Shown one piece after another: positions 1-15,978 of a stretch of 64,000 nt of DNA; the stretch's first letter is position 1, and the number at the start of each line of letters is the position of its first letter. The notes under the pieces are model-generated. The model was not told the DNA's origin. It searched no databases and saw only the letters and a list, made by a program, of their open reading frames with translations. Origin of the DNA: Stenotrophomonas indicatrix (lineage in GTDB: Bacteria; Pseudomonadota; Gammaproteobacteria; Xanthomonadales; Xanthomonadaceae); NCBI RefSeq assembly GCF_002750975.1, contig NZ_PEJS01000001.1, positions 496,001 to 560,000 of the forward strand. The letters are read 5' to 3'. The translations under genes and the position numbers were made by a program.

Positions 1-828
<828 letters not shown>

Positions 829-917
829 TCCATGCCGGCGCGGCGGCCACCGCCGCCGCGCCGCTGGCAGTGAACTGAAAGCCCATCGACACAGCATTCC
901 TCCTTCTGGAGAACACC

Positions 918-5159
<4,242 letters not shown>

Positions 5160-5165
5160 TCGGCC

Positions 5166-5276
5166 GGTCCGGCTCAGGCCGGACCTCGATCGGGCAGGGG
5201 GCGGCCATCGGCCGGTCCCTGCTTCATGGTCCGGCTCCGTGCCGGACACGTATCACGCAGGACCCGCCTCGGCGGG
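5166..5276 (+). other. Tandem GC-rich hairpins downstream of rpoC
   Basis: Three hairpins follow the rpoC stop: GGTCCGGC/GCCGGACC at 5166-5185 with a TCAG loop, GTCCGGC/GCCGGAC at 5229-5247, and a CCCGC/GCGGG stem near 5262-5275. None has a T-tract, so they are either Rho-independent terminators of a weak type or RNA processing and stability structures at the 3' end of rpoBC. The remaining bases up to the rpsL promoter at 5435 show no gene. Confidence 0.45.
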
Positions 5277-5434
5277 ATCTGCACTCGAGGGCCCAGGCCG
5301 CTGGTCTGTTCGCCGTCGATGAGGTAGGATGCCGCCCCGGCCCAGCGATGGGTCGGGCGACAACCTGAACGGGGGGCATGGAGAAGGCTCCCCTGTAACG
5401 GCCCTGGATCAGGGCTGGCTTGGCGCGTGCGCAT

Positions 5435-5464
5435 TTGACCGCGTTTTCGCCAGGTTGCTACAAT
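5435..5464 (+). promoter_or_regulatory. Promoter of the str operon (rpsL)
   Basis: TTGACC at 5435-5440 and TACAAT at 5459-5464 are separated by 18 bp. Each hexamer differs from the sigma-70 consensus at only one position. Transcription would start near 5471 and leave a leader of about 85 nt before rpsL. No better candidate lies in the 395-bp gap. Confidence 0.75.
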
Positions 5465-5474
5465 CGTCTGTCTC

Positions 5475-5534
5475 AGCAGGCCGGTTTTTCGCCTGCTCGC
5501 ACATATCCGCATTCATGGCCGGTTTTTTTCGGCC
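5475..5534 (+). promoter_or_regulatory. Twin T-loop hairpins in the rpsL leader
   Basis: Two hairpins fill the short leader. The first pairs AGCAGGC (5475-5481) with GCCTGCT (5491-5497) around the loop CGGTTTTTC. The second pairs GGCCG (5517-5521) with CGGCC (5530-5534) around GTTTTTTT. Both carry GGCCGGTTTTT, so they look like a duplicated motif. Their position between the promoter and the rpsL start suggests a regulatory leader; function is an inference. Confidence 0.5.
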
Positions 5535-5554
5535 TCTCTCAGAAGAACATACTG

Positions 5555-5929
5555 ATGGCGACGATCAATCAGCTTGTCCGCAAGCCGCGGCAGGCAACCA
5601 CTTATAAGAGCGCCTCGCCGGCTCTCGAAAAGTGCCCCCAGCGCCGTGGCGTCTGCACGCGCGTTTACACCACTACTCCGAAGAAGCCGAACTCGGCCCT
5701 TCGCAAGGTTGCCAAGGTTCGCCTGACCAACCAGGAAGAAGTGATTTCCTACATCGGCGGTGAAGGCCACAACCTGCAGGAGCACTCCGTGGTCCTGATC
5801 CGTGGCGGTCGCGTCAAGGATCTGCCGGGTGTGCGTTACCACACCGTTCGTGGTTCGCTCGACGCCTCTGGCGTTGCCAAGCGTCGCCAGGGCCGTTCCA
5901 AGTACGGCGCCAAGCGTCCGAAGAGCTAA
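5555..5929 (+). CDS. rpsL: 30S ribosomal protein S12
   Basis: The 124-residue protein begins [13 protein letters not shown]. Proline-rich [13 protein letters not shown] carries K43, and [14 protein letters not shown] carries K88 and D89, the decoding-site residues where streptomycin-resistance changes arise in other bacteria; both lysines are present. The ATG at 5555 was chosen over upstream in-frame starts because those precede or overlap the promoter and leader. AGAAG about 10 nt upstream is the only ribosome-binding site. It is the first gene of the str cluster, with rpsG 12 bp downstream. Confidence 0.98.
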   Translation: MATINQLVRKPRQATTYKSASPALEKCPQRRGVCTRVYTTTPKKPNSALRKVAKVRLTNQEEVISYIGGEGHNLQEHSVVLIRGGRVKDLPGVRYHTVRGSLDASGVAKRRQGRSKYGAKRPKS

Positions 5930-5941
5930 GGGAAAGCACAC

Positions 5942-6409
5942 ATGTCTCGTAAAGGTAATACGCCGCAGCGCGCAGTCCTGCCGGATCCGAAGCACGGAAG
6001 CGAAACCATCGCCCGTTTCATCAACATGGTGATGCTGAGCGGCAAGAAGTCGGTCGCTGAAAAGATCGTCTATGGCGCCATGGACGTGATCGGTGAGAAG
6101 AACCCGAATTCCGTCGAGCTGGTTCAGAAGGCTCTGGAAAACGTGGCTCCGTCGGTCGAAGTCAAGTCCCGCCGCGTCGGTGGTGCCACCTACCAGGTGC
6201 CGGTCGAAGTGCGCGCCTCGCGCAAGATGGCTCTGGCCATGCGTTGGCTGATCGACTCCGCGCGCAAGCGTGGTGAGAACACCATGCCGAAGAAGCTGGC
6301 CGCTGAACTGATCGACGCCTCGGAAAACCGTGGCGGCGCCATCAAGAAGCGCGAAGAAACCCACCGCATGGCCGAAGCCAACAAGGCATTCGCCCACTAC
6401 CGCTGGTGA
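5942..6409 (+). CDS. rpsG: 30S ribosomal protein S7
   Basis: The 155-residue product starts [17 protein letters not shown] and has the family's [14 protein letters not shown] segment that contacts the 3' domain of 16S rRNA. S7 starts assembly of the 30S head and in E. coli represses its own operon. A good GGGAAAG site precedes the ATG. The gap to fusA (138 bp) holds two perfect hairpins, a 9-bp stem at 6436-6458 and a GAAA-loop stem at 6492-6507, neither with a T-run. Confidence 0.98.
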   Translation: MSRKGNTPQRAVLPDPKHGSETIARFINMVMLSGKKSVAEKIVYGAMDVIGEKNPNSVELVQKALENVAPSVEVKSRRVGGATYQVPVEVRASRKMALAMRWLIDSARKRGENTMPKKLAAELIDASENRGGAIKKREETHRMAEANKAFAHYRW

Positions 6410-6435
6410 GTTTGACGGCCTTGTAAAACAGGCAG

Positions 6436-6507
6436 GGCAGCACCATCTCGGTGCTGCCTCGCGGCCCCAGAAGGGCTGCGCCAATCCGAAGGCCGCCGAA
6501 AGGCGGC
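6436..6507 (+). other. Two hairpins between rpsG and fusA
   Basis: GGCAGCACC (6436-6444) pairs perfectly with GGTGCTGCC (6450-6458). GCCGCC (6492-6497) pairs with GGCGGC (6502-6507) over a GAAA tetraloop. There is no T-tract after either. They probably modulate or process the str transcript rather than end it, since no promoter for fusA is evident. Confidence 0.45.
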
Positions 6508-6547
6508 GTTCGGCCATCCGAAATCCAAGAAATCTGAGAGGCTCCCC

Positions 6548-8689
6548 GTGGCCCGTTCCACTCCCATCGAGCGTTACCGCAATTTCGGCATCATGGCCCA
6601 CATCGATGCCGGCAAGACCACCACGTCCGAGCGCATCCTGTTCTACACCGGCAAGAGCCACAAGATCGGTGAAGTGCATGACGGCGCCGCCACCATGGAC
6701 TGGATGGAGCAGGAGCAGGAGCGTGGCATCACGATCCAGTCCGCTGCGACCACCGCGTTCTGGAAGGGCATGGACAAGTCCCTGCCGGAGCACCGCTTCA
6801 ACATCATCGACACCCCCGGGCACGTCGACTTCACCATCGAAGTGGAGCGCTCGCTGCGCGTGCTCGACGGTGCCGTCTTCGTGCTGTGTGCCGTCGGTGG
6901 CGTGCAGCCGCAGTCGGAAACCGTGTGGCGCCAGGCCAACCGTTACAAGGTGCCGCGCATCGCGTTCGTCAACAAGATGGACCGCACCGGCGCCAACTTC
7001 ACCAAGGTCGTCGGCCAGCTGAAGGCGAAGCTGGGTGCCAAGGCCGTTCCGATGCAGCTGCCGATCGGCGCTGAGGAAGGCTTCAAGGGCGTCGTCGATC
7101 TGCTGAAGATGAAGGCCATCCATTGGGATGAGGCTTCGCAGGGCATGAAGTTCGAGTACAGCGATGTGCCGGCCGACCTGCTGGCTGAAGCGACCGAAGC
7201 CCGTACCTTCATGATCGAAGCGGCTGCCGAAGCCAGCGAAGAGCTGATGGACAAGTACCTGGGCGGCGATGAGCTGACCGAGGCCGAGATCATCGAAGCC
7301 CTGCGCGTGCGCACCCTGGCGACCGACATCGTGCCGATGTACTGCGGCTCGGCGTTCAAGAACAAGGGCGTGCAGGCCATGCTGGACGGCGTGATCCAGC
7401 TGCTGCCGTCGCCGATCGACGTGCCGGACGTGACCGGTACCGACGTTGACGATGAAACCAAGGAAATGAGCCGCAAGTCTGACGACAAGGCTCCCTTCTC
7501 GGCCCTGGCCTTCAAGATCATCACCGACCCGTTCGTCGGCGCGCTGACCTTCTTCCGTGTCTACTCGGGCACGTTGAATGCAGGCGACCAGCTGCTGAAC
7601 TCGGTGAAGGGCAAGAAGGAGCGCATCGGCCGTATCCTGCAGATGCACTCCAACAACCGTGAAGAAATCAAGGAAGTGCTGGCAGGCGACATCGCCGCCG
7701 CCGTGGGCCTGAAGGACACCACCACCGGTGACACCCTGTGCTCCATGGACCAGCCGATCATCCTCGAGCGCATGGTGTTCCCGGAGCCGGTCATCTCGAT
7801 GGCCGTCGAGCCGAAGACCAAGTCCGACCAGGAAAAGATGGGTCTGGCACTGGGTCGTCTGGCCCAGGAAGATCCGTCGTTCCGCGTCAAGACCGACGAA
7901 GAATCCGGCCAGACCATCATCTCGGGCATGGGCGAGCTGCACCTGGACATCATCGTTGACCGCATGAAGCGCGAGTTCAACGTTGAAGCCAACGTCGGCA
8001 AGCCGCAGGTGGCTTACCGCGAAACGATCACCCTGTCGGACGTGAAGTCGGACTACAAGCACGCCAAGCAGTCCGGTGGTAAGGGTCAGTACGGTCACGT
8101 CGTGATCGAGCTGTCGCCGATCACCGATGCCGATCGTGCAGATCCGAAGATCGCCGCGGGTATCAAGGACGACTTCCTGTTCATCAACGACATCACCGGT
8201 GGCGTGATTCCGAAGGAATTCATTCCGTCGATTGAAAAGGGTCTGCGCGAAACCATCACCAACGGTCCGCTGGCTGGCTTCCCGGTCGTGGACGTCAAGG
8301 TGAAGCTGGTGTTCGGCTCGTACCACGACGTCGACTCCTCGGAAATGGCGTTCAAGCTCGCTTCCTCGATGGCCTTCAAGGAAGGCTTCCGCAAGGCCAA
8401 GCCGGTCCTGCTGGAGCCGATCATGAAGGTCGAGATCGTGACCCCGGAGGATTACCAGGGTGACGTGATGGGCGACGTGAGCCGTCGTCGCGGCGTTCTG
8501 CAGGGTTCTGATACCACCGGTGACGGTTCGGCCAGCATCATCAACGCGATGATCCCGCTGGGCGAAATGTTTGGCTACGCGACCTCGCTGCGTTCGCAGA
8601 CCCAGGGCCGCGCCACCTTCACGATGGAATTTGACCACTACGAGCCGGCGCCGAACAACATCGCCGACGAAGTCATGAAGAAGTCCTGA
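6548..8689 (+). CDS. fusA: Elongation factor G
   Basis: This 713-residue GTPase moves tRNA and mRNA through the ribosome and helps recycle it. The P-loop AHIDAGKTT lies at residues 17-25, followed by switch I around [11 protein letters not shown], the DTPGHVDF G3 motif and NKMD G4 motif, then domains II-V. The GTG start at 6548 follows GAGAGGCTCCCC and puts [18 protein letters not shown] in the expected place. It sits between rpsG and tuf in the usual str order. Confidence 0.98.
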   Translation: MARSTPIERYRNFGIMAHIDAGKTTTSERILFYTGKSHKIGEVHDGAATMDWMEQEQERGITIQSAATTAFWKGMDKSLPEHRFNIIDTPGHVDFTIEVERSLRVLDGAVFVLCAVGGVQPQSETVWRQANRYKVPRIAFVNKMDRTGANFTKVVGQLKAKLGAKAVPMQLPIGAEEGFKGVVDLLKMKAIHWDEASQGMKFEYSDVPADLLAEATEARTFMIEAAAEASEELMDKYLGGDELTEAEIIEALRVRTLATDIVPMYCGSAFKNKGVQAMLDGVIQLLPSPIDVPDVTGTDVDDETKEMSRKSDDKAPFSALAFKIITDPFVGALTFFRVYSGTLNAGDQLLNSVKGKKERIGRILQMHSNNREEIKEVLAGDIAAAVGLKDTTTGDTLCSMDQPIILERMVFPEPVISMAVEPKTKSDQEKMGLALGRLAQEDPSFRVKTDEESGQTIISGMGELHLDIIVDRMKREFNVEANVGKPQVAYRETITLSDVKSDYKHAKQSGGKGQYGHVVIELSPITDADRADPKIAAGIKDDFLFINDITGGVIPKEFIPSIEKGLRETITNGPLAGFPVVDVKVKLVFGSYHDVDSSEMAFKLASSMAFKEGFRKAKPVLLEPIMKVEIVTPEDYQGDVMGDVSRRRGVLQGSDTTGDGSASIINAMIPLGEMFGYATSLRSQTQGRATFTMEFDHYEPAPNNIADEVMKKS

Positions 8690-8740
8690 GCGTAACGCTC
8701 AGGTCCTCCAAACCACTTACGAACTAAAAGGTAGAACGAA

Positions 8741-9931
<1,191 letters not shown>

Positions 9932-9945
9932 TCTGCTAGACTCTG

Positions 9946-9979
9946 CGCCCCGATGTTGCCTGGGTAGGGCATCGGGGCG
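9946..9979 (+). terminator. Terminator-like hairpin after tuf
   Basis: A perfect 10-bp stem pairs CGCCCCGATG (9946-9955) with CATCGGGGCG (9970-9979) over a 14-nt loop, 15 bp after the tuf stop. No T-tract follows, so it may be an incomplete or Rho-assisted terminator of the str operon. The S10 promoter begins about 90 bp further on. Confidence 0.55.
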
Positions 9980-10069
9980 TATCAAACGGGAAAGTAGGCA
10001 CAGGATGTGCCTTGTGTTCCCCGGACCAGGAAGGGTCAATGCCATTCAGGCGGCGTCAACAGGAGACTG

Positions 10070-10098
10070 TTGACAGCTGCCTTGCGTGCCATTATGCT
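10070..10098 (+). promoter_or_regulatory. Promoter of the S10 operon (rpsJ)
   Basis: A perfect TTGACA at 10070-10075 is followed 17 bp later by TATGCT at 10093-10098. Transcription would start near 10105 and give a leader of about 160 nt before rpsJ. It is the best promoter in the tuf-rpsJ gap. Confidence 0.8.
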
Positions 10099-10108
10099 TC
10101 TCCGTCTG

Positions 10109-10184
10109 GGCAGGCCGGTTTCATGGGTCTGCCTATGCATTTGGGGTCTACGGATTGACCTTGTCGGCCTGCGGGAATGCGGGC
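10109..10184 (+). promoter_or_regulatory. S10 operon leader with competing stems
   Basis: The segment GCAGGCC at 10110-10116 lies where it can form two exclusive helices: a local stem (GGCAG 10109-10113 with CTGCC 10129-10133) or a longer one with GGCCTGC at 10166-10172. The latter also forms its own hairpin, GCCTGC/GCGGGC at 10167-10184, with one G-T pair. Such exclusive folds fit an attenuation leader. In E. coli the S10 leader is controlled by L4; equivalence here is an inference. Confidence 0.4.
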
Positions 10185-10264
10185 CGTCTGTATTCAGGGA
10201 TTTCATGGGGCAAAGCAACCCAGAGGCTTTGTCTGTCGCTCTTTTATCGAAGGAACCTACCGCC

Positions 10265-10576
10265 ATGGCGGACCAAAAGATCCGGATCCGGCTGAAAGCG
10301 TTCGATCATCGTCTGATCGACCGTTCGGCCAGCGAGATCGTTGAGACGGCGAAGCGGACCGGCGCGCAAGTGCGTGGCCCGATCCCGCTGCCGACCAAGA
10401 TCGAGCGTTACACCATCCTCGTCTCCCCGCACGTCGACAAGGACGCGCGTGACCAGTACGAGACCCGCACGCACAAGCGCGTGCTCGATATCGTTGACCC
10501 GAATGACAAGACCGTGGACGCGCTGATGAAGCTCGAACTGGCTGCCGGCGTCGACGTTCAGATCAAGCTGACCTGA
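10265..10576 (+). CDS. rpsJ: 30S ribosomal protein S10 (NusE)
   Basis: The 103-residue protein starts [19 protein letters not shown] and carries the [23 protein letters not shown] core of S10. It builds the 30S head and, as NusE, joins antitermination complexes with NusB and NusG. The ATG at 10265 follows AAGGAACC. Upstream in-frame starts would overlap the promoter and are not supported. It is the first gene of the S10 operon, with rplC 11 bp downstream. Confidence 0.98.
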   Translation: MADQKIRIRLKAFDHRLIDRSASEIVETAKRTGAQVRGPIPLPTKIERYTILVSPHVDKDARDQYETRTHKRVLDIVDPNDKTVDALMKLELAAGVDVQIKLT

Positions 10577-10587
10577 GGACTACGACC

Positions 10588-11238
10588 ATGACGAAGAAGT
10601 ATTCGTTGGGCTTCGTGGGCCGCAAGGCTGGCATGAGCCGCGTGTTCACCGAAGATGGCCGTTCCATTCCGGTGACCCTGATCGAAGCAACCCCCAACCG
10701 CATCGCGCAGATCAAGACCGTCGAAACTGACGGCTACAGCGCCGTGCAGGTGACCGTCGGTGCGCGTCGCGCTGCCCTGGTCAACAAGCCGGAAGCCGGC
10801 CACTTCGCCAAGGCGAAAGTGGAAGCGGGCCGTGGCCTGTGGGAATTCCGCGTTGAAGACGCCCAGCTCGGCGATTTCGCCGTGGGTGGCGAAGTCAAGG
10901 CGGACATCTTTGAAGTCGGCCAGATCGTCGACGTCCAGGGTGTCACCAAGGGTAAGGGCTTCCAGGGCACCATCAAGCGCTACAACTTCCGTATGGGTGA
11001 CGCTACCCACGGCAACTCGCTGTCGCATCGCGCGCCGGGTTCGCTGGGTCAGCGCCAGACGCCCGGCCGCGTGTTCCCGGGTAAGAAGATGTCCGGTCAC
11101 ATGGGCGCCGTGCAGCAGAGCACCCAGAACCTGGAAGTTGTCAAGGTCGACGTCGAACGCGGTCTGATCGCGGTTCGCGGCGCCGTTCCGGGCGCGGCGG
11201 GTGGCGACGTGATCGTCCGTCCGGCGAGCAAGGCATAA
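10588..11238 (+). CDS. rplC: 50S ribosomal protein L3
   Basis: The 216-residue product starts [20 protein letters not shown] and has the [13 protein letters not shown] loop region and the Gln-containing [23 protein letters not shown] motif that reaches towards the peptidyl transferase centre. The glutamine in that stretch is the residue methylated by PrmB in E. coli. It sits between rpsJ and rplD, with rplD 12 bp after the stop. Confidence 0.98.
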   Translation: MTKKYSLGFVGRKAGMSRVFTEDGRSIPVTLIEATPNRIAQIKTVETDGYSAVQVTVGARRAALVNKPEAGHFAKAKVEAGRGLWEFRVEDAQLGDFAVGGEVKADIFEVGQIVDVQGVTKGKGFQGTIKRYNFRMGDATHGNSLSHRAPGSLGQRQTPGRVFPGKKMSGHMGAVQQSTQNLEVVKVDVERGLIAVRGAVPGAAGGDVIVRPASKA

Positions 11239-11250
11239 GGAGAGATGACG

Positions 11251-11856
11251 ATGGAACTCGTTATCACGGGTAGCAATAACAAGGTCTCGGTCTCCGACGC
11301 CGTGTTCGGTCGCGATTTCAGCGAAGATCTGGTTCACCAGGTCGTCGTTGCTTACCGCAACGCCGGTCGCGCCGGCACCAAGGCGCAGAAGACTCGCTCC
11401 GAAGTGGCAGGTACCACCAAGAAGTCGAAGAAGCAGAAGGGCGGCGGCGCGCGTCATGGCGCACTGACGGCTCCGATCTTCGTCGGCGGCGGTGTCACCT
11501 TCGCGGCAAAGCCGCGCAGCTTCGAGCAGAAGGTCAATCGTAAGCAGTACCGTGCCGCCATGTGCGCGATCCTGTCCGAGCTGAACCGTCAGGGCCGTCT
11601 GACCATCGTGGAGTCCTTCGATGTCGAAGCGACCAACACGAAGGCTCTGATCGCCAAGCTGGCCGGCCTGGAAGTGGGCAAGCGCCCGCTGATCGTCACT
11701 GAAGAAGCCTCCGAGCACCTGTACCTGTCGGCTCGCAACATTCCCTACGTGGAAGTGCGTGACGTCCAGGGCCTGGATCCGGTGTCGCTGGTCGGTGCCG
11801 ACACGGTCGTCATCACCGCTGACGCGGTCAAGAAGGTCGAGGAGTGGCTGGCATGA
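11251..11856 (+). CDS. rplD: 50S ribosomal protein L4
   Basis: The 201-residue protein begins [16 protein letters not shown]. An ATG at 11245 is also in frame but only 2-3 bases from AAGGAG, so 11251 has the better spacing and matches the family start. The basic loop [24 protein letters not shown] lines the peptide exit tunnel. In enterobacteria free L4 represses the S10 operon. Its stop overlaps the start of rplW (ATGA), which suggests translational coupling. Confidence 0.97.
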   Translation: MELVITGSNNKVSVSDAVFGRDFSEDLVHQVVVAYRNAGRAGTKAQKTRSEVAGTTKKSKKQKGGGARHGALTAPIFVGGGVTFAAKPRSFEQKVNRKQYRAAMCAILSELNRQGRLTIVESFDVEATNTKALIAKLAGLEVGKRPLIVTEEASEHLYLSARNIPYVEVRDVQGLDPVSLVGADTVVITADAVKKVEEWLA

Positions 11857-12152
11857 ACAGCAACGAAAAAATCTTCAGCGTGCTGCTCGCCCCGCGTGTC
11901 TCCGAAAAGACCGCGCGCCTGCAGGAACTCTCCAATCAGTACGTCTTCGAAATTTCGAACGAAGCCACCAAGGCCGATGTAAAGGCCGCGGTTGAGCAGC
12001 TGTTCGACGTCAAGGTCGAAGCAGTCAACGTGGTCAACGTCAAGGGCAAGAACAAGTCCTTCCGTAACCGTGCTGGCCGCCGCGGCGATTGGCGCAAGGC
12101 GTACGTTCGCCTGGCCGACGGCCAGTCGATCGATGTAACGGCCAAGGCCTGA
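11853..12152 (+). CDS. rplW: 50S ribosomal protein L23
   Basis: The 99-residue protein starts [21 protein letters not shown]23 lies at the tunnel exit and docks trigger factor and SRP; the family's loop [21 protein letters not shown] is present. The ATG overlaps the rplD stop by four bases. A GTG nine bases earlier is in frame but less likely. rplB follows after 10 bp. Confidence 0.97.
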   Translation: MNSNEKIFSVLLAPRVSEKTARLQELSNQYVFEISNEATKADVKAAVEQLFDVKVEAVNVVNVKGKNKSFRNRAGRRGDWRKAYVRLADGQSIDVTAKA

Positions 12153-12162
12153 GGTACATCCC

Positions 12163-12990
12163 ATGCCATTGATGAAATTCAAGCCCACTTCTCCCGGTCG
12201 CCGTTCGGCCGTGCGCGTGGTTACTCCCGACCTGCACAAGGGCGCTCCGCACGCTCCGCTGGTCGAGTCGCAGAGCCGTTCCGGTGGTCGTAACCACCAC
12301 GGCCGCATCACCGTGCGTCACGTCGGTGGTGGCCACAAGCAGCACTACCGCCTGATTGACTTCAAGCGCAACAAGCTGGGCATCCCGGCGCGCGTGGAAC
12401 GCATCGAATACGATCCGAACCGCACTGCGCACATCGCCCTGCTGTGCTACGTCGACGGCGAGCGTCGCTACATCATCGCCCCGAAGGGTCTGAAGGCTGG
12501 TGATCAGGTGATCGCTGGTTCGGATGCTCCGATCAAGGCGGGCAACACCCTGCCGCTGCGCAACATCCCGGTCGGTACCACCATCCACTGCATCGAGCTG
12601 AAGCCGGGCAAGGGCGCTCAGATCGCTCGCGCTGCAGGTGCTGCCGTGCAGCTGGTTGCTCGTGAAGGCATCTACGCCACCCTGCGCCTGCGCTCGGGTG
12701 AGATGCGCAAGGTTCCGGTTGAGTGCTGCGCGACCATCGGCGAAGTCGGCAACGACGAGCACAGCCTGGAAAAGCTGGGCAAGGCCGGTGCCAAGCGCTG
12801 GCGCGGCGTCCGCCCGACCGTTCGTGGTGCTGCCATGAACCCGGTTGACCACCCGCACGGTGGTGGTGAGGCGAAGGCCGGCCAGGGTAACCCGCATCCG
12901 GTCACCCCGTGGGGTGTTCCGACCAAGGGTTACAAGACGCGCCATAACAAGCGCACTCAGCAGTTCATCGTCCGCGATCGTAGGGGCTAA
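12163..12990 (+). CDS. rplB: 50S ribosomal protein L2
   Basis: The 275-residue protein has the L2 signature [17 protein letters not shown] near residues 225-241, with histidines at 230 and 232; the conserved histidine here matters for peptidyl transfer in E. coli. N-terminal [17 protein letters not shown] and the basic C-terminal [18 protein letters not shown] tail are typical. It binds 23S rRNA domain IV and the subunit interface. It is cotranscribed with rplW and rpsS. Confidence 0.98.
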   Translation: MPLMKFKPTSPGRRSAVRVVTPDLHKGAPHAPLVESQSRSGGRNHHGRITVRHVGGGHKQHYRLIDFKRNKLGIPARVERIEYDPNRTAHIALLCYVDGERRYIIAPKGLKAGDQVIAGSDAPIKAGNTLPLRNIPVGTTIHCIELKPGKGAQIARAAGAAVQLVAREGIYATLRLRSGEMRKVPVECCATIGEVGNDEHSLEKLGKAGAKRWRGVRPTVRGAAMNPVDHPHGGGEAKAGQGNPHPVTPWGVPTKGYKTRHNKRTQQFIVRDRRG

Positions 12991-12996
12991 TCGACC

Positions 12997-13266
12997 ATGG
13001 CACGTTCACTCAAGAAGGGCCCGTTTGTCGATCACCACCTGGTTGCTAAGGTGGCTGCCGCTGCGGGTAGCAAGCGTCCGATCAAGACTTGGTCGCGTCG
13101 TTCGATGATCCTGCCTGACATGGTAGGCGTCACCATTGCCGTGCATAACGGCAAGAACCACATCCCGGTTCTCGTCAACGAGAACATGGTCGGCCACAAG
13201 CTCGGCGAATTTGCCATCACCCGGACCTTCAAGGGTCACGGTGGTGACAAGAAGTCGGGCAAGTAA
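12997..13266 (+). CDS. rpsS: 30S ribosomal protein S19
   Basis: The 89-residue product starts [16 protein letters not shown], the invariant S19 start, and contains [21 protein letters not shown]19 forms a head complex with S13 near the A and P sites. It lies 6 bp after rplB and 12 bp before rplV. Confidence 0.98.
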   Translation: MARSLKKGPFVDHHLVAKVAAAAGSKRPIKTWSRRSMILPDMVGVTIAVHNGKNHIPVLVNENMVGHKLGEFAITRTFKGHGGDKKSGK

Positions 13267-13278
13267 GGAGAGATGACA

Positions 13279-13614
13279 ATGGAAGCGAAAGCCATCCTGC
13301 GCACCGCGCGCATCTCCCCGCAGAAGGCACGTCTGGTCGCTGACCAGGTGCGCGGTCTGCCGGCCGAGCGTGCCGTCAACCTGCTGAAGTTCTCGGACAA
13401 GAAGGCTGCCCACCTGATCAAGAAGGTGGTGGAGTCGGCTATTGCAAATGCCGAGAACAACCAGGGCGCCGACGTCGACGAGCTGAAGGTTCAGACCATC
13501 ATGGTAGATGAAGGTCCGACCCTGAAGCGTTTCATGGCGCGGGCGAAAGGCCGCGGTACCCGCATCCTCAAGCGCACCAGCCACATCACTGTGGTTGTGG
13601 GCGCCGCCAAGTAA
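13279..13614 (+). CDS. rplV: 50S ribosomal protein L22
   Basis: The 111-residue protein begins [20 protein letters not shown]. The ATG at 13273 is in frame but almost touches AAGGAG, so 13279 is chosen, the same situation as in rplD. The C-terminal hairpin [20 protein letters not shown] reaches into the exit tunnel next to L4. Changes in this hairpin give macrolide resistance in other bacteria; none is evident here. Confidence 0.97.
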   Translation: MEAKAILRTARISPQKARLVADQVRGLPAERAVNLLKFSDKKAAHLIKKVVESAIANAENNQGADVDELKVQTIMVDEGPTLKRFMARAKGRGTRILKRTSHITVVVGAAK

Positions 13615-13632
13615 GCGGATAAGGAAAAGACC

Positions 13633-14367
13633 ATGGGTCATAAAGTTCATCCGATTGGTATCCGCCTCGGCATTTCCAAGGACTGGAACTCCAAGTGGTA
13701 CGCCAACAAGGCCGAGTTCGCTGGTTACCTGGCAGCCGACCTGAAAGTGCGCGAAATGCTGCGCAAGAAGCTGGCGCAGGCCGGCATCAGCAAGATCCTG
13801 ATCGAGCGTCCGGCAAAGACCGCTCGCGTGACGATCCACACCGCCCGTCCGGGCGTGGTGATCGGCAAGCGCGGTGAGGACATCGAGAAGCTGCGCAAGG
13901 AAGTGAGCGAGATGATGGGCGTCCCGGCGCACATCAACGTCACCGAAGTGCGCAAGCCCGAGCTGGACGCACAGCTGGTTGCCGAATCGATCGCGCAGCA
14001 GCTGGAGCGTCGCATCATGTTCCGCCGCGCAATGAAGCGCTCGGTCGGCAACGCGATGCGCCTGGGTGCCCTGGGCATCAAGGTCAACGTCGGTGGCCGC
14101 CTCAACGGTGCAGAAATCGCCCGTTCGGAGTGGTACCGCGAAGGCCGCGTGCCGCTGCACACGCTGCGTGCCGACATCGACTACGGCTTCGCTGAAGCCA
14201 AGACGACCTACGGCATCATCGGCATCAAGGTCTGGATCTACAAGGGCGAGGTCTTCGATTTCTCCCAGGTTGGCCAGGAAAAGCAGGACGACACCCCGTC
14301 GCGCAACGATCGTCATGATCGCGGCGACCGCGGTGACCGTCAGCGCCCGGCTCGTGAAGCGAGGTAA
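13633..14367 (+). CDS. rpsC: 30S ribosomal protein S3
   Basis: The 244-residue product starts [20 protein letters not shown], has a KH domain with the [14 protein letters not shown] loop around residue 75, and an S3 C-terminal domain ending near [12 protein letters not shown]3 forms the mRNA entry site with S4 and S5. After residue 220 there is a low-complexity charged tail rich in [10 protein letters not shown], about 10 residues longer than E. coli S3 (233). Confidence 0.98.
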   Translation: MGHKVHPIGIRLGISKDWNSKWYANKAEFAGYLAADLKVREMLRKKLAQAGISKILIERPAKTARVTIHTARPGVVIGKRGEDIEKLRKEVSEMMGVPAHINVTEVRKPELDAQLVAESIAQQLERRIMFRRAMKRSVGNAMRLGALGIKVNVGGRLNGAEIARSEWYREGRVPLHTLRADIDYGFAEAKTTYGIIGIKVWIYKGEVFDFSQVGQEKQDDTPSRNDRHDRGDRGDRQRPAREAR

Positions 14368-14372
14368 CGACA

Positions 14373-14786
14373 ATGTTGCAACCCAAGCGAACCAAGTACC
14401 GCAAGGTGCACAAGGGCCGTAACGAAGGCCTCAGCTGGAGCGCAAACGCTGTCAGCTTTGGCGAGTACGGCCTGAAGGCAACCGCCCACGGTCAGCTGAC
14501 CGCGCGTCAGATCGAAGCGGCTCGCCGTTCGATCAGCCGCTACGTGAAGCGCGGCGGCAAGATGTGGATCCGAGTGTTCCCCGACAAGCCCATCACCAAG
14601 AAGCCCATCGAAGTTCGAATGGGTTCGGGTAAGGGCAACGTGGAATACTGGGTGGCCCAGATCCAGCCCGGCCGCATGATCTATGAAATCGAGGGTGTTA
14701 CCGAGGAAGTGGCACGCGAGGCGTTCCGCCTGGCCGCTGCCAAGCTCTCGGTCACCACCACTTTCGTGACCCGGACGGTGCGCTGA
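14373..14786 (+). CDS. rplP: 50S ribosomal protein L16
   Basis: The 137-residue protein starts [17 protein letters not shown] and has the L16 signatures [20 protein letters not shown] and [14 protein letters not shown]. It binds near the A-site tRNA elbow. It follows rpsC by 5 bp, and its TGA overlaps the ATG of rpmC by one base. Confidence 0.98.
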   Translation: MLQPKRTKYRKVHKGRNEGLSWSANAVSFGEYGLKATAHGQLTARQIEAARRSISRYVKRGGKMWIRVFPDKPITKKPIEVRMGSGKGNVEYWVAQIQPGRMIYEIEGVTEEVAREAFRLAAAKLSVTTTFVTRTVR

Positions 14787-14971
14787 TGGATATCAAAACT
14801 CTCCGTGAAAAGTCGGCTGACGACCTCAAGGCCCACCTGATCGACCTGCGTAAGGAACAGTTCTCTGTCCGTATGCAGCAGGTCACCGGCCAGCTGCCGA
14901 AGACACACGACATCCGCCGGGTGCGTCGCGAAATTGCTCGCGTCAAGACCCTGCTCGGCAGCACGAAGTAA
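14786..14971 (+). CDS. rpmC: 50S ribosomal protein L29
   Basis: The 61-residue two-helix protein starts [20 protein letters not shown] and ends [21 protein letters not shown], the typical L29 pattern. It lies at the tunnel exit beside L23. The start shares one base with the rplP stop, so translation is probably coupled. Confidence 0.97.
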
Positions 14972-14982
14972 GGATGGCCGCT

Positions 14983-15252
14983 ATGAGCGACAATACTGAA
15001 AACAAAGCGCTGCGCACGGTCGAAGGCCGTGTCGTCAGCAACAAGATGGACAAGACGGTTACCGTCCTGGTCGAGCGTCAGGTCAAGCACGCACTGTACG
15101 GCAAGTACATCAAGCGCTCGACGAAGCTGCACGCCCACGATGCCGACAACGCCTGCAAGGAAGGCGATGTCGTCCGCGTGACCGAGATTGCTCCGATGTC
15201 CAAGACCAAGAACTGGCGCGTGGTGGAAGTCATCACGCGTGCGGCTGAATAA
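14983..15252 (+). CDS. rpsQ: 30S ribosomal protein S17
   Basis: The 89-residue protein starts [21 protein letters not shown]. An ATG at 14974 is in frame but lies one base after AAGGA, so the start at 14983 is preferred. The OB-fold core has [19 protein letters not shown] and [20 protein letters not shown]. It is the last gene of the S10 cluster, and rplN of the spc cluster follows after only 12 bp with no promoter seen between. Confidence 0.97.
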
Positions 15253-15264
15253 GGAGTCTGAATC

Positions 15265-15633
15265 ATGATCCAGATGCAGAGCTACCTTGACGTCGCCGAC
15301 AATTCTGGTGCCAAGCGAGTGATGTGCTTCAAGGTGCTGGGTGGTTCCAAGCGCCGTTACGCCGGCATCGGCGACATCATCAAGGTCACCGTGAAGGATG
15401 CGATTCCGCGCGGCAAGGTCAAGAAGGGTGAAGTGTATGACGCCGTCGTGGTGCGTACCCGCAAGGGTGTGCGTCGCGCCGACGGCTCGCTGATCCGCTT
15501 CGACGGCAACGCCGCCGTTCTGCTTAACAACAAGCAGGAGCCGATCGGGACCCGTATCTTCGGGCCGGTGACTCGTGAACTTCGTTCGGAGAAGTTCATG
15601 AAGATCGTCTCGCTCGCTCCCGAAGTGCTGTGA
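15265..15633 (+). CDS. rplN: 50S ribosomal protein L14
   Basis: The 122-residue protein starts [20 protein letters not shown] and contains the L14 signature [20 protein letters not shown]. It forms an intersubunit bridge and binds L19. It is the first gene of the classical spc cluster, but the 12-bp gap after rpsQ suggests the S10 and spc genes are cotranscribed. Confidence 0.98.
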   Translation: MIQMQSYLDVADNSGAKRVMCFKVLGGSKRRYAGIGDIIKVTVKDAIPRGKVKKGEVYDAVVVRTRKGVRRADGSLIRFDGNAAVLLNNKQEPIGTRIFGPVTRELRSEKFMKIVSLAPEVL

Positions 15634-15649
15634 GCGACAGGAGATAATC

Positions 15650-15967
15650 ATGGCTAACCGTATCAAGAAGGGCGACCAGGTTGTCGTCAACGCCGGCAAG
15701 GACAAGGGTAAGCAGGGCGAAGTCGTCCGCGTCGATGGCGACCGTCTGGTCGTCGCCAACGTGAACATCGTCAAGCGCCACACCAAGCCGAACCCGCAGG
15801 CAGGTGTTGCCGGCGGCGTGGTCGAGCGTGAAGCGTCGATCCATATCTCCAACGTGAATGTGCTGAACCCGGCTTCGGGCAAGGGCGAGCGCGTTGGCTT
15901 CAAGGTGCTGGAGGATGGACGCAAACTGCGTGTGTTCCGCTCCAGCGGTGAGGCGCTCGACGCCTGA
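15650..15967 (+). CDS. rplX: 50S ribosomal protein L24
   Basis: The 105-residue protein starts [21 protein letters not shown], a KOW motif, and has the family's [17 protein letters not shown] segment. L24 is one of the two 50S assembly initiators. GACAGGAGATAATC before the ATG is a good ribosome-binding site. rplE follows after 11 bp. Confidence 0.97.
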   Translation: MANRIKKGDQVVVNAGKDKGKQGEVVRVDGDRLVVANVNIVKRHTKPNPQAGVAGGVVEREASIHISNVNVLNPASGKGERVGFKVLEDGRKLRVFRSSGEALDA

Positions 15968-15978
15968 GGAATGAGAAG

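Noticed and set aside
5513..8638. Long antisense frame (over 1000 codons) across rpsL, rpsG and fusA
   Set aside because: It lies opposite three certain genes and its translation is a typical GC shadow.
11245..11250. Two-codon longer start for rplD
   Set aside because: The ATG is only 2-3 bases from AAGGAG, and the family starts MEL at 11251. The same reasoning applies to 13273 for rplV.
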